Translations under genes and position numbers: made by a program
In this document: piece by piece, positions 1 through 6,478 of the stretch
Numbering within the stretch: position 1 is the stretch's first letter
Layout of the letters: each line of letters opens with the position of its first letter
DNA from: an uncultured Clostridia bacterium
GTDB taxonomy: Bacteria > Bacillota_A > Clostridia > Christensenellales > Aristaeellaceae
Direction of reading: 5' to 3'
Length of the DNA stretch: 7,647 nucleotides
NCBI GenBank assembly: GCA_945871545.1
Contig: CAMBWJ010000074.1
Location: forward strand, 1-7,647
The notes under the pieces: generated by a model
The model's input: only the letters and a program-made list of their open reading frames with translations
What the model was told of the DNA's origin: nothing
The model's database searches: none

Positions 1-1
1 C

Positions 2-94
2 GCATCGGCTGCTGCGTCGCTGAGCGAGGCCAACGCCACCGACGGCATGAGAAGCGAGGCGGAGGTGCGCAGGCTCTATGCGGAGCTTCGCTGA
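2..94 (+). CDS. C-terminal end of an unrecognised protein (partial, 5' end outside window)
   Basis: An open frame enters from the left edge and ends at a TGA at 92-94, leaving 30 residues. The tail is rich in alanine, glutamate and arginine (it ends RLYAELR) and looks helical. Third codon positions are mostly G or C, like the other genes here, which supports a real coding end. No family can be named from so short a piece. It faces the minus-strand gene at 178-924, with a hairpin between the two. An alternative is that the frame is open by chance, since 90 GC-rich bases without a stop is not rare. Confidence 0.5.
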   Translation, partial: ASAAASLSEANATDGMRSEAEVRRLYAELR

Positions 95-118
95 GGCTAC
101 AAGGGAAATATGAAAAAT

Positions 119-154
119 CGCGGACAGCCCGACCAACGCGCCGGGTTGTCCGCG
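119..154 (-). terminator. Intrinsic terminator between convergent genes
   Basis: The arms CGCGGACAGCCCG (119-131) and CGGGTTGTCCGCG (142-154) pair over 13 positions with one G-T wobble around a 10-base loop. Read on the minus strand the hairpin is followed by ATTTTTC (from 118 downwards), the run of T expected of a Rho-independent terminator for the gene ending at 178. On the plus strand the following bases are not T-rich, so termination of the gene ending at 94 would be weaker, though the stem may serve both. Confidence 0.8.
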
Positions 155-177
155 CCTGTCTCTGCGGAGCTGTGCAT

Positions 178-924
178 TCAGAACAGCTTCGAGGGTCGCG
201 GCGCGTGGCGCAGCGAGACCAGCGCCAGCAGCAGCAGCGCCAGCGCGCAGAACAGGTAGACTGCATTGCCGCTGAACAGGTACAAAAGCAGCATCGTCGC
301 TGCCAGAACCAGGTTTCGCGGGGCGTTCCTGCGGTTCACCAGCAGATGCACGACTCGACGAAGCTGGAGCTTCGCGCGCACGGCCTTCTCCCGGGGCGCG
401 ACCAGGCCCTCGGGGTGCTCGCAGATCAGCTGCTCCAGCACGGATGCGTCCACCAGCGCGACCTTTGGTGTGCGCAGGCTTGCCGCCAACGTCCGGCAGG
501 GGTCATCGGCCCTGCAGGTGGCGCAGATTGCCAGCTGTGCTTCACCCCGGTGGGCGCGCCAGAGCTCAAACACCCGCGCACCGGACAGCGTCAGGCTGGG
601 GTGCTGCTGCACCAGCGCAAGCTCCGGAACCGCGCCGTAGCTCTTGCTGAGCAGTGCGCTCACCGCAGATCGGGCCTCGTCCTCCGGCAGGCAGGCCAGT
701 CGCATCACCGCGCCGCTTGCGCCGCGCCGCACCGCGCGTTTGCGCATCCAGCGGCAGTTTTTCAAAAGCGCAAGCAGTTTCTTGCTCAGCCTGAGCAGCA
801 CGAAGCAGCACAGCAGCGCCAGCATAAGCGCGACGATGCGGCTCTGAAACGCGCCCCGGAAGTAGAGGTAGAACGCCGCTGCCAGGGCCACTTGTAGTAC
901 GAACAGATCGATTTTTTTGCCCAT
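178..924 (-). CDS. Unrecognised membrane protein: two helix pairs around a soluble domain
   Basis: A 248-residue protein of no family I can name. The start is the ATG at 922-924, preceded on the minus strand by AAGGAG at 7 bases. Hydrophobic segments lie at about residues 5-22, 30-46, 204-218 and 221-238, so the protein has an N-terminal and a C-terminal pair of membrane helices. The roughly 150-residue middle part begins with a strongly basic stretch (56-68, including RWMRKRAVRR) and contains several cysteines. By the positive-inside rule it should lie in the cytoplasm, with both termini also inside. The segment PKVALVDASVLEQLI (about 153-167) reads like a strand followed by a helix, as at the end of some nuclease-fold domains, but no catalytic D-ExK set is visible, so I assign no activity. 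It stands alone on this strand, has its own terminator, and is divergent from nadD. The gene looks intact and its composition matches its neighbours. Confidence 0.82.
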   Translation of the reverse strand: MGKKIDLFVLQVALAAAFYLYFRGAFQSRIVALMLALLCCFVLLRLSKKLLALLKNCRWMRKRAVRRGASGAVMRLACLPEDEARSAVSALLSKSYGAVPELALVQQHPSLTLSGARVFELWRAHRGEAQLAICATCRADDPCRTLAASLRTPKVALVDASVLEQLICEHPEGLVAPREKAVRAKLQLRRVVHLLVNRRNAPRNLVLAATMLLLYLFSGNAVYLFCALALLLLALVSLRHAPRPSKLF

Positions 925-1104
925 ACCGGTTCTCCTTGCAGGTTTTTTGCATAGGATTGCCGAAATAAAATTAGAATATACCTTTGTAAATCTTCAGTTC
1001 ATCAAAGGCAGTTATTATGCTGATTGGGCAAGCCGAAGGCTTGGCCGGGTCGGCGGGCCCCGAAGGGCAGCACGCCGACAATCATACGACAGGGGGTGGT
1101 TGCC
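925..1104. promoter_or_regulatory. Divergent intergenic region, AT-rich core with expected promoters
   Basis: The 180 bases between the membrane-protein gene and nadD contain an AT-rich stretch at about 943-1020 that stands out in this GC-rich window. It must hold the promoters of both divergent genes. Candidate elements can be seen but none is convincing. For the minus strand there is TTGATG (complement of 1000-1005) and TATATT (complement of 975-980), 19 bases apart. For the plus strand there is TTGCAT (947-952) and TAGAAT (972-977), also 19 apart. The right part (1026-1104) is GC-rich and folds into hairpins, listed separately. Confidence 0.5.
1026..1104 (+). promoter_or_regulatory. Structured leader of nadD with two hairpins
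   Basis: Two hairpins lie just upstream of the nadD ribosome binding site. The first is CAAGCC (1029-1034), loop GAA, GGCTTG (1038-1043). The second is TCGGCG (1050-1055) with CGCCGA (1073-1078), and inside it GCCC (1057-1060), loop CGAA, GGGC (1065-1068). In addition GGCAAGCC (1027-1034) can pair with GGTTGCC (1098-1104), the bases between the ribosome binding site AGGGGGT (1091-1097) and the start codon, with a single bulged G. That pairing would exclude the first hairpin. No known riboswitch class is recognised, and regulation is an inference from base pairing only. Confidence 0.35.
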
Positions 1105-2250
1105 ATGAGAATTGGAATCATGGGCGGAACGCTGGATCCGGTGCACAACGGGCACATCGAGGTCGCATTGGCGGCAAAGCGGCTGCTGAAGCTGGATCGG
1201 GTGATGCTGCTTCCGGCGGGCGATCCGCCGCACAAGGCGCACCCCACGCTGAAGCGCGACCGGCTGAACATGGCGCGCATTGCCGCCGAGGGCGCGGAGG
1301 GCCTGTTCGTGAGCGAAATTGAGATCGCACGCGAGGGAACCACGTTCACGGTGGACACCCTGCGGGAGCTGACGCAGCGCGAACCGGACACCAAGTGGTA
1401 CTACCTGATCGGCGCGGACACGCTGGATGTGCTGGACAGCTGGCGACACTTTGAAAAGGTTGCCGGGATGTGCACCTTCGTGGTAATCGGACGCGCGGAC
1501 GAGCCTGCGGACATGAACCGCGTGCATGCGCTTGAGCAGCAGTACGGCGCGCGCTTCGTGGTTCTGCCCTTCAACGGGCCGGACATCTCATCCACGCAGA
1601 TCCGGCAGCGGGTTGCGGCTGGAGAGGACATCTCCGTGCTGGTGCCGCAAGGCGTTGCGGACTACATCCGTGCGCACCTTTTATACCTGGCGAACCGATC
1701 CCGGGAGGAGATCTGCGCGGCGCTGAAGGCCACGCTGAAGCCCGGGCGCTACACGCACACGCTGGGCGTTGCGGAGACAGCGCTGCGGCTGGCTCCGCGC
1801 TACGGCGTGGACCCGGCGCGGGCGGAGCTTGCTGGCCTATTGCACGACAGCGCCAAGTACATGCCCATCGACGAGATGCGCAAGCTGGTACAAGGCGTGG
1901 TGCCGGATGCGGACGATGAGGAGCTTGCGACCGTCAGCGTGCTCCACGCCCCTGCGGGCGCGGTCTGGGCCGCGCGGGAGTTCGGCGTGCAGGATCGGGG
2001 GATTCTTTCCGCCATCCGCAAGCACACCCTGGGGGACGCGCATATGAGTGCCCTGGACGCGCTGATCTACACCGCCGACTTCATCGAACCCAACCGAACG
2101 CCGTTCCCGGGACTGGAGGAAGCGCGCGCGCTTGCTGAAACGGACATCTTCGCGGCGACGCGCAAATGCGCGGAGCTGACGAACCGCCACCTCGCAGAGC
2201 AGGGTCGGCAGGCCCATCCCAGGACGCTGAGAATGCTGGCAGAACTGTGA
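1105..2250 (+). CDS. nadD: Fused nicotinate-nucleotide adenylyltransferase / YqeK-type HD hydrolase
   Basis: A 381-residue cytoplasmic protein joining two normally separate enzymes. Residues 1 to about 195 are NadD, which adenylylates nicotinate mononucleotide with ATP to deamido-NAD. It shows the nucleotidyltransferase signature GGTLDPVHNGH (7-17, with H14 and H17) and the ISSTQIR motif (161-167). Residues from about 197 to the end are an HD-family domain like YqeK, known as a symmetrical Ap4A hydrolase. The expected metal ligands are present: H218, H247-D248 in LLHDSAK, H281, H307 and D325. I chose the ATG at 1105 because AGGGGGT lies 7 bases upstream and the protein then begins MRIGIMGGT as in NadD. 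The frame is open 27 codons further upstream, but that part is the leader. In Bacillus nadD, yqeK and rsfS are consecutive genes, so this looks like a fusion of neighbours with both active sites kept. rsfS follows after 63 bases. Confidence 0.95.
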   Translation: MRIGIMGGTLDPVHNGHIEVALAAKRLLKLDRVMLLPAGDPPHKAHPTLKRDRLNMARIAAEGAEGLFVSEIEIAREGTTFTVDTLRELTQREPDTKWYYLIGADTLDVLDSWRHFEKVAGMCTFVVIGRADEPADMNRVHALEQQYGARFVVLPFNGPDISSTQIRQRVAAGEDISVLVPQGVADYIRAHLLYLANRSREEICAALKATLKPGRYTHTLGVAETALRLAPRYGVDPARAELAGLLHDSAKYMPIDEMRKLVQGVVPDADDEELATVSVLHAPAGAVWAAREFGVQDRGILSAIRKHTLGDAHMSALDALIYTADFIEPNRTPFPGLEEARALAETDIFAATRKCAELTNRHLAEQGRQAHPRTLRMLAEL

Positions 2251-2313
2251 CTGCAAATTGAAACGATCGATTGAAACTGGAACTTCATCGACAAAGCCGA
2301 GGAGGAATATATT

Positions 2314-2688
2314 ATGACGAATTCCAAGGAACTGGCCCTGCGGGCTGCGAAAATTCTGGACGAGAAGGGCGCGAACGACATCGAAATTCTGGAGGTCTCC
2401 CATCTCACGTCCATCACCGATTACTTTGTCATCGCCAACGGCCGCAACATTCAGTCCGTGCGCTCCCTGGCGGAGGATCTGGAGGACAAGCTCACCGAGG
2501 AGGGCGTCGAGCCCCGCCGCAAGGAGGGCGAGCGCGAATCCAAGTGGATCGTGCTGGACTATGCGCACGTCATCGTACATATCTTCCATCCGGAGGAGCG
2601 CAAGTATTACAACATCGAGCGCCTGTGGCAGGACGGCACCAATCAGGTGCAGTACATCCCGCTGGAGGGCGCGGACGAGAAGAACTGA
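2314..2688 (+). CDS. rsfS: Ribosomal silencing factor RsfS
   Basis: A 124-residue protein of the RsfS/Iojap (DUF143) family, of usual length for Firmicutes. The family binds ribosomal protein uL14 on the large subunit and blocks joining with the small subunit, lowering translation when nutrients are scarce. The core is recognisable: the stretch around ITDYFVIANG (about residues 34-43), the following helix with SVRSLAEDLEDKL, and then WIVLDYAHVIVHIFHPEERK with YYNIERLW near the C terminus. The start at 2314 has a near-perfect AGGAGG (2300-2305) 8 bases upstream. Its place right after nadD-yqeK is the conserved order in Firmicutes, and the ligase gene begins 24 bases downstream, so all are probably on one transcript. 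Confidence 0.96.
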   Translation: MTNSKELALRAAKILDEKGANDIEILEVSHLTSITDYFVIANGRNIQSVRSLAEDLEDKLTEEGVEPRRKEGERESKWIVLDYAHVIVHIFHPEERKYYNIERLWQDGTNQVQYIPLEGADEKN

Positions 2689-2712
2689 TCGAATACAAAG
2701 GGGTATACTGTC

Positions 2713-4044
2713 ATGGGTAAGACTACGGGAAAAGTGGAGCACAAAATCTTCAATCCGGCCATCGAATGCATCAGCCGCGACGAGCTGATGGCGATGCAGG
2801 GTCAGCGCCTGCGCGAGGTTGTCCGCCATGAATATGACAACGTAAAGCTCTACCGCGAACGCATGGACGCAAAGGGCGTGAAGCCCGAGGACGTCCGCAC
2901 GGTGGAGGATCTGAAGTACCTGCCCTTTACGGAGAAGAGCGATCTGCGCGACGAATTCCCCTACGGACTGCTTGCGGTGCCGAGGGAGGAGATCGTGCGC
3001 ATCCACGGCTCCTCCGGCACCACCGGCAAGCCCATCGTGTCCGGCTACACTCGGGGCGATGTGGACGTCTGGTCGGAGATGATGGCGCGCACGCTGACAG
3101 CGGCGGGCTGCGGAAAAGAGGACATCGTGCAGGTGGCCTACGGCTTCGGCCTGTTCACCGGCGGCTTCGGCGCGTACCAGGGCGCGGACAAGATCGGCGC
3201 GATGGTGCTGCCCATGTCCAGCGGCAATACCCAGCGCCAGATCATGATGATGCGGGACATGGAATCCACCATCCTGTGCTGTACCCCCAGCTACGCGGTG
3301 TACCTGGGCGAGACCATCCGTGAGATGGGCCTGGATCCCGCGAAGGATCTGAAGCTCAAGGCCGGCTGCTTCGGTGCGGAGCCCTGGTCGGAGGCCATGC
3401 GGCGGCGCATCGAGGAGCTATTGTGCATTGACGCATGCGACATCTACGGCCTGACCGAGATCTGCGGCCCGGGCGTGTCCTACGAGTGCCTGGCCAAGGA
3501 GGGCATGCACATCAACGAAGATCACGTCATCGCCGAGATCATCAATCCCGCCACCGGAGAGCCGCTGCCCTACGGTGAGGAAGGCGAATTGGTGTTCACT
3601 ACCATCACCAAGCGCGGCATGCCCATGCTCCGCTACCGCACCCACGACCTGTGCACCCTCACCGATAAGAAATGCGACTGCGGCAGAACCCTTGCGCGCA
3701 TGGGCAGGATCACCGGCCGCACCGACGACATGCTCATCATCCGCGGCGTGAACGTGTTCCCCAGCCAGATCGAATCCGTGCTGGTGGGCATCCACGAGGT
3801 CGCGCCCCACTACATGCTCTACGCCGACCGCGTCAACTCCGCCGACACGCTGGAGATTCAGGTGGAGATGACCGAGGAGATGTTCTCGGACACCGTATCC
3901 GACATCGAGGCCGTGCGCAAAAAGATCGTCGAGAGCGTCAAGTCCGTCGTCGGCATCGCCACGAAGGTCACGCTGGTCGCCCCCAAGTCCATTCCCAGGT
4001 TCGAGGGCAAGGCCAAGCACGTCGTCGACCGCAGAAAGCTGTGA
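2713..4044 (+). CDS. paaK: Phenylacetate-CoA ligase family protein (aryl acid-CoA ligase)
   Basis: A 443-residue adenylate-forming enzyme of the PaaK branch, full length for the family. It activates an aryl acid with ATP to the acyl-adenylate and transfers it to coenzyme A. Visible motifs are the phosphate-binding loop SSGTTGKP (100-107), YGLTE (245-249) with glutamate E249, the YRTHDL segment that binds the ribose, the CDCGRT motif common in PaaK proteins, TGRTDDMLIIRGVNVFP at the hinge, and the C-terminal GKAKHV with the likely catalytic lysine K433. The start has AAAGGGG (2697-2703) 9 bases upstream. The ACT protein follows 18 bases after the stop. In many anaerobes and archaea such a ligase-ACT pair sits beside indolepyruvate ferredoxin oxidoreductase and serves aromatic amino-acid fermentation. 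Those oxidoreductase genes are not in this window, so phenylacetate, indoleacetate or a related acid all remain possible substrates. Confidence 0.92.
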   Translation: MGKTTGKVEHKIFNPAIECISRDELMAMQGQRLREVVRHEYDNVKLYRERMDAKGVKPEDVRTVEDLKYLPFTEKSDLRDEFPYGLLAVPREEIVRIHGSSGTTGKPIVSGYTRGDVDVWSEMMARTLTAAGCGKEDIVQVAYGFGLFTGGFGAYQGADKIGAMVLPMSSGNTQRQIMMMRDMESTILCCTPSYAVYLGETIREMGLDPAKDLKLKAGCFGAEPWSEAMRRRIEELLCIDACDIYGLTEICGPGVSYECLAKEGMHINEDHVIAEIINPATGEPLPYGEEGELVFTTITKRGMPMLRYRTHDLCTLTDKKCDCGRTLARMGRITGRTDDMLIIRGVNVFPSQIESVLVGIHEVAPHYMLYADRVNSADTLEIQVEMTEEMFSDTVSDIEAVRKKIVESVKSVVGIATKVTLVAPKSIPRFEGKAKHVVDRRKL

Positions 4045-4062
4045 GAAAGGAAGTCAGAAGCG

Positions 4063-4500
4063 ATGTTTATCAAACAGATTTCGGTATTTCTGGAGAATAA
4101 ACCCGGCGCAATGCGCGAACTCACGGCGGTGCTCGGCTCCGGCGGCATCGACATTCGCGAAATCTCCATCGCGGACACCCAGGCCTTCGGCATCGTGCGC
4201 ATCATCCTGCGCTCTGAGGTCATCGACCAGGCCATGGCGCTGCTGCGCGGCGCGGGCTACACCGCGCGCATCAACCACGTCATCTGCGCGGAGATCGTGG
4301 ATAAGCCCAACGGGCTGTGCGAGCTGCTGACCGTCATCGAAAAGGAAAACCTGTCGGTGGAGTACATCTACTCCTTCCGCCGCACCCCCGCGCGCGGCGC
4401 GACGATGATTCTGCGCCTGTCCGAGCAGGATCGCGCCTGCAAGGTGCTGAAGGAGTACGGCGTGCGCGTGCTGACGCAGGAGGAAGCCGACGCGCTCTGA
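4063..4500 (+). CDS. Tandem ACT-domain protein
   Basis: A 145-residue protein made of two ACT domains and nothing else, about residues 3-70 and 71-142. ACT domains bind small ligands, usually amino acids, at the interface between domains. The first shows the typical start ISVFLENKPGAMRELTAVL and then GIDIREISIADT. The second starts near AEIVDKPNGLCELLTVIEKE and continues with LSVEYIYSF. There is no enzyme domain and no DNA-binding domain, so it should act through a partner. The start has AAAGGAAG (4046-4053) 9 bases upstream and lies 18 bases after the ligase stop, which suggests coupled translation. Stand-alone ACT proteins of this size commonly follow PaaK-family ligases in anaerobes. A role in sensing an aromatic amino acid or regulating the ligase is plausible but not shown. 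Confidence 0.9.
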   Translation: MFIKQISVFLENKPGAMRELTAVLGSGGIDIREISIADTQAFGIVRIILRSEVIDQAMALLRGAGYTARINHVICAEIVDKPNGLCELLTVIEKENLSVEYIYSFRRTPARGATMILRLSEQDRACKVLKEYGVRVLTQEEADAL

Positions 4501-4683
4501 TGCAACGGTGCGGTATCGTAACCGTAGGGCGGGGTGCCTTCACCCCGCCGCACAGGAATCCTTGAGGCATCCCCATATCTGTCAGATAAATGAAAATGCC
4601 GGCTGCATGCAAGCTGCGCGCGGTTTTGCGACAGAATACATCGCACCGGCATTCAAGCTGCAATACAGGAAAGCGAGAGAAAC
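4501..4683 (+). promoter_or_regulatory. Structured gap between the ACT gene and pepF
   Basis: The 183-base gap is much longer than the other gaps in this gene run (18 to 63 bases) and is full of inverted repeats. There is a short stem ACGGT (4505-4509) with ACCGT (4521-4525), then the repeat palindrome at 4528-4549, then an 8-base stem AATGCCGG (4595-4602) with CCGGCATT (4646-4653) enclosing a hairpin TGCGA (4627-4631) with TCGCA (4641-4645). CAAGCTGC occurs twice, at 4610-4617 and 4654-4661. No clear -35/-10 pair and no T-run were found. It may hold the end of the upstream transcript and the leader of pepF. The pepF ribosome binding site is weak (AGGAAAG at 4667-4673, 10 bases from the ATG). 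Confidence 0.4.
4524..4552. repeat. Intergenic palindromic repeat, copy 1
   Basis: A 29-base sequence identical to 7390-7418. Its core is a perfect hairpin: GGCGGGGTG (4528-4536), loop CCTT, CACCCCGCC (4541-4549), preceded by GTAG and followed by GCA. The flanks of the two copies differ, so the unit ends are sharp. It looks like a REP-type dispersed intergenic palindrome. It lies 23 bases after the ACT gene stop and could also stop or stabilise that transcript, but no T-run follows it. Confidence 0.85.
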
Positions 4684-6453
4684 ATGGAAAAGACCAGAAA
4701 ACAGATGGATCCGGCGTTCTGCTGGAACCTGAGCGATATTTTTGAGGACATTCCCGCATGGGAGCGGGCGCTGAAGGAGGCCGGGGAGCTGGTCGCGGCG
4801 CTGCCGGAGGTCATGGGCACGCTGGGCGCGTCCGCTGAGGCGCTGAAGCAGGGTCTGGATCGCATCTTTGCCGCCGCAGAGAAGCTGGAGCTGGTGTACG
4901 TCTACACCATGCTCTACTCCTCCGAGGACAACGGCGACGCGCAGGCGCAGGAGATGGAGGCGCGCGCAACCCGGCTGTTCGTGGATTTCTCCACCATCAC
5001 CGCCTCCCTCAGCCCGGAGATCCTCTCCATCGATCCGCAGAAGCTGGATCAGTGGATGGCCCTGCCGGAGATGCAGACCTACCGCCACATGATCGAGGAC
5101 ATCTGCCGCGCCCGGGAGCACACCCTCAGCGAAAACGAGGAGCGCCTGCTGGCCATGCTGGGCGACGCGGCCCAGACCCCGAAGAAGACCTTCGATCTCT
5201 TCGAGAGCGTGGACATGCAGTTCCCGAATCTGGACAGCGGCGAACCCCTGACCCACGCGCTGTTCGGCAAGTACCGGGAATCCCGGGATCCCGAGGTGCG
5301 CAAAGAGGCCTTCGAGAAGTACTTCGGCGAATACAAGAAGTACGTCAACACCCTCGCTTCGCTCTACTCCGGCAACGTCAAGCTGGACAGTTACTACGCA
5401 AAGGCGCGCAGGCATCCCAGCGCACTGGAGGCCGAGCTGTACGGCAACGACGTGCCCAAGGCGCTCTATGAGAACCTGATCGACTGCGTGCACGAGGCGA
5501 TTCCCGCCCTGACCCGGTATCTGGAGATTCGCAAGAAAAAGCTGGGCCTGGATACGCTGCGGCTGTACGACCTGTACGTGCCGCTGGTAGACGAGGTGGA
5601 CAGCGCCATGCCCTATGAGACCGCCAAGGAGCTGGTGCTCAAGGCCACCGAGCCGCTGGGCGAGACGTACCAGAAGCTGCTTAAGCGCGCCTTCAGTGAG
5701 CGCTGGATCGACGTGTACGAGAACAAGGGCAAGACCACCGGCGCGTACTCCTGCGGCGTGTACGGCGTGCACCCCTACGTGCTGCTGAACTACACCGGCA
5801 AGTACGACGACGCCTTCACCCTGGCCCACGAGCTGGGCCACTCCATGCACTCCTGGTTCTCCTCCCAGGCCCAGGACTACGTGAACAACGAGTACACCAT
5901 CTTCGTGGCGGAGGTCGCCTCCACCGTCAACGAGGTGCTGCTGACCCGCTATCTGCTCTCCGTGGAGACGGATTCGAAGAAGCGCGCCTTCGTGCTGAAT
6001 CACCTGCTGGAGGGCTTCCGCACCACGGTGTTCCGGCAGACGCTGTTCGCCGAGTTTGAGAAGCGTGCCCACGAAATGTATGAATCCGGCGCGCCGCTGA
6101 CGGCACAGGCGCTCAACGGCATCTATCACGAGCTGAACGAAACCTACTATCCCATTGCGGAGGGTACGGATGTGACCGATGTGGAATGGGCGCGTATCCC
6201 GCACTTTTATCGGGCATTCTATGTCTACCAGTATGCCACGGGCTTCTGCAGCGCGGTGGCCATTGCGGATCGCATCCTGAACCACGGCGGTGCGGAGGAC
6301 TATCTCAAATTCCTCTCCACCGGCGGCAGCATGTATCCCATCGACGAATTGAAGATTGCCGGTGTGGATCTGACCAGCCCCGAACCCATCCGCAGCGCGC
6401 TGAAGGTGTTTGCGGACACCATCGGGGAATTCGCGCAGCTGATGGAACAATAA
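4684..6453 (+). CDS. pepF: Oligoendopeptidase F (M3 family zinc metallopeptidase)
   Basis: A 589-residue cytoplasmic peptidase, close to the usual 600 residues of PepF. It cleaves short peptides, typically of about 7 to 17 residues, and takes part in peptide use and turnover. The zinc site is complete: HELGHSMH (382-389) with ligands H382 and H386 and catalytic E383, and the third ligand E410 in AEVASTVNE. The N-terminal half (to about residue 190) is the helical oligoendopeptidase domain and the rest is the M3 catalytic fold. The downstream substrate-binding region with HFYRAFYVYQYATGF is present near residues 507-521. No signal peptide is seen. The start is the ATG at 4684, where the similarity begins (KQMDPAFCWNLSDIFED), but its ribosome binding site is weak. 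Codon choice changes towards TAT and other AT-ending codons in the last 390 bases (see findings). The next gene follows 25 bases after the TAA. Confidence 0.96.
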   Translation: MEKTRKQMDPAFCWNLSDIFEDIPAWERALKEAGELVAALPEVMGTLGASAEALKQGLDRIFAAAEKLELVYVYTMLYSSEDNGDAQAQEMEARATRLFVDFSTITASLSPEILSIDPQKLDQWMALPEMQTYRHMIEDICRAREHTLSENEERLLAMLGDAAQTPKKTFDLFESVDMQFPNLDSGEPLTHALFGKYRESRDPEVRKEAFEKYFGEYKKYVNTLASLYSGNVKLDSYYAKARRHPSALEAELYGNDVPKALYENLIDCVHEAIPALTRYLEIRKKKLGLDTLRLYDLYVPLVDEVDSAMPYETAKELVLKATEPLGETYQKLLKRAFSERWIDVYENKGKTTGAYSCGVYGVHPYVLLNYTGKYDDAFTLAHELGHSMHSWFSSQAQDYVNNEYTIFVAEVASTVNEVLLTRYLLSVETDSKKRAFVLNHLLEGFRTTVFRQTLFAEFEKRAHEMYESGAPLTAQALNGIYHELNETYYPIAEGTDVTDVEWARIPHFYRAFYVYQYATGFCSAVAIADRILNHGGAEDYLKFLSTGGSMYPIDELKIAGVDLTSPEPIRSALKVFADTIGEFAQLMEQ

Positions 6454-6478
6454 TTCGTTTCAAACGGGAGCGATTCTG

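Noticed and set aside
172..897. A 241-codon plus-strand open frame opposite the membrane-protein gene
   Set aside because: Its composition (Q, R, H and A rich) is that of an antisense shadow. The minus-strand frame has a ribosome binding site, membrane helices and a terminator.
912..918. A run of seven A on the minus strand in codons 3-5 of the membrane-protein gene, as a possible phase-variation site
   Set aside because: The run is short, codes for two normal lysines and part of the next codon, and there is no further sign of a switching gene.
1024..1104. A possible longer NadD start 27 codons upstream
   Set aside because: The extra residues have no similarity to NadD, the stretch is a structured leader, and the ATG at 1105 has a good ribosome binding site and the conserved N terminus.
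2257..2277. ATTGAAAC repeated twice, 13 bases apart, between nadD-yqeK and rsfS
   Set aside because: ATTGAAAC resembles the end of some CRISPR repeats, but there are only two 8-base copies with 5 bases between them and no spacers or cas genes. It does not form a -35/-10 promoter with a proper second half either.
1837..3006. A 389-codon minus-strand open frame across nadD-yqeK, rsfS and the ligase start
   Set aside because: It runs antisense through three well-identified genes and has no recognisable protein features.
4582..6450. A 622-codon open frame on the minus strand covering all of pepF
   Set aside because: It is the antisense shadow of a GC-rich gene. Its translation is rich in H, Q, G and L without any family motif, while the plus strand encodes a complete PepF with its zinc site.
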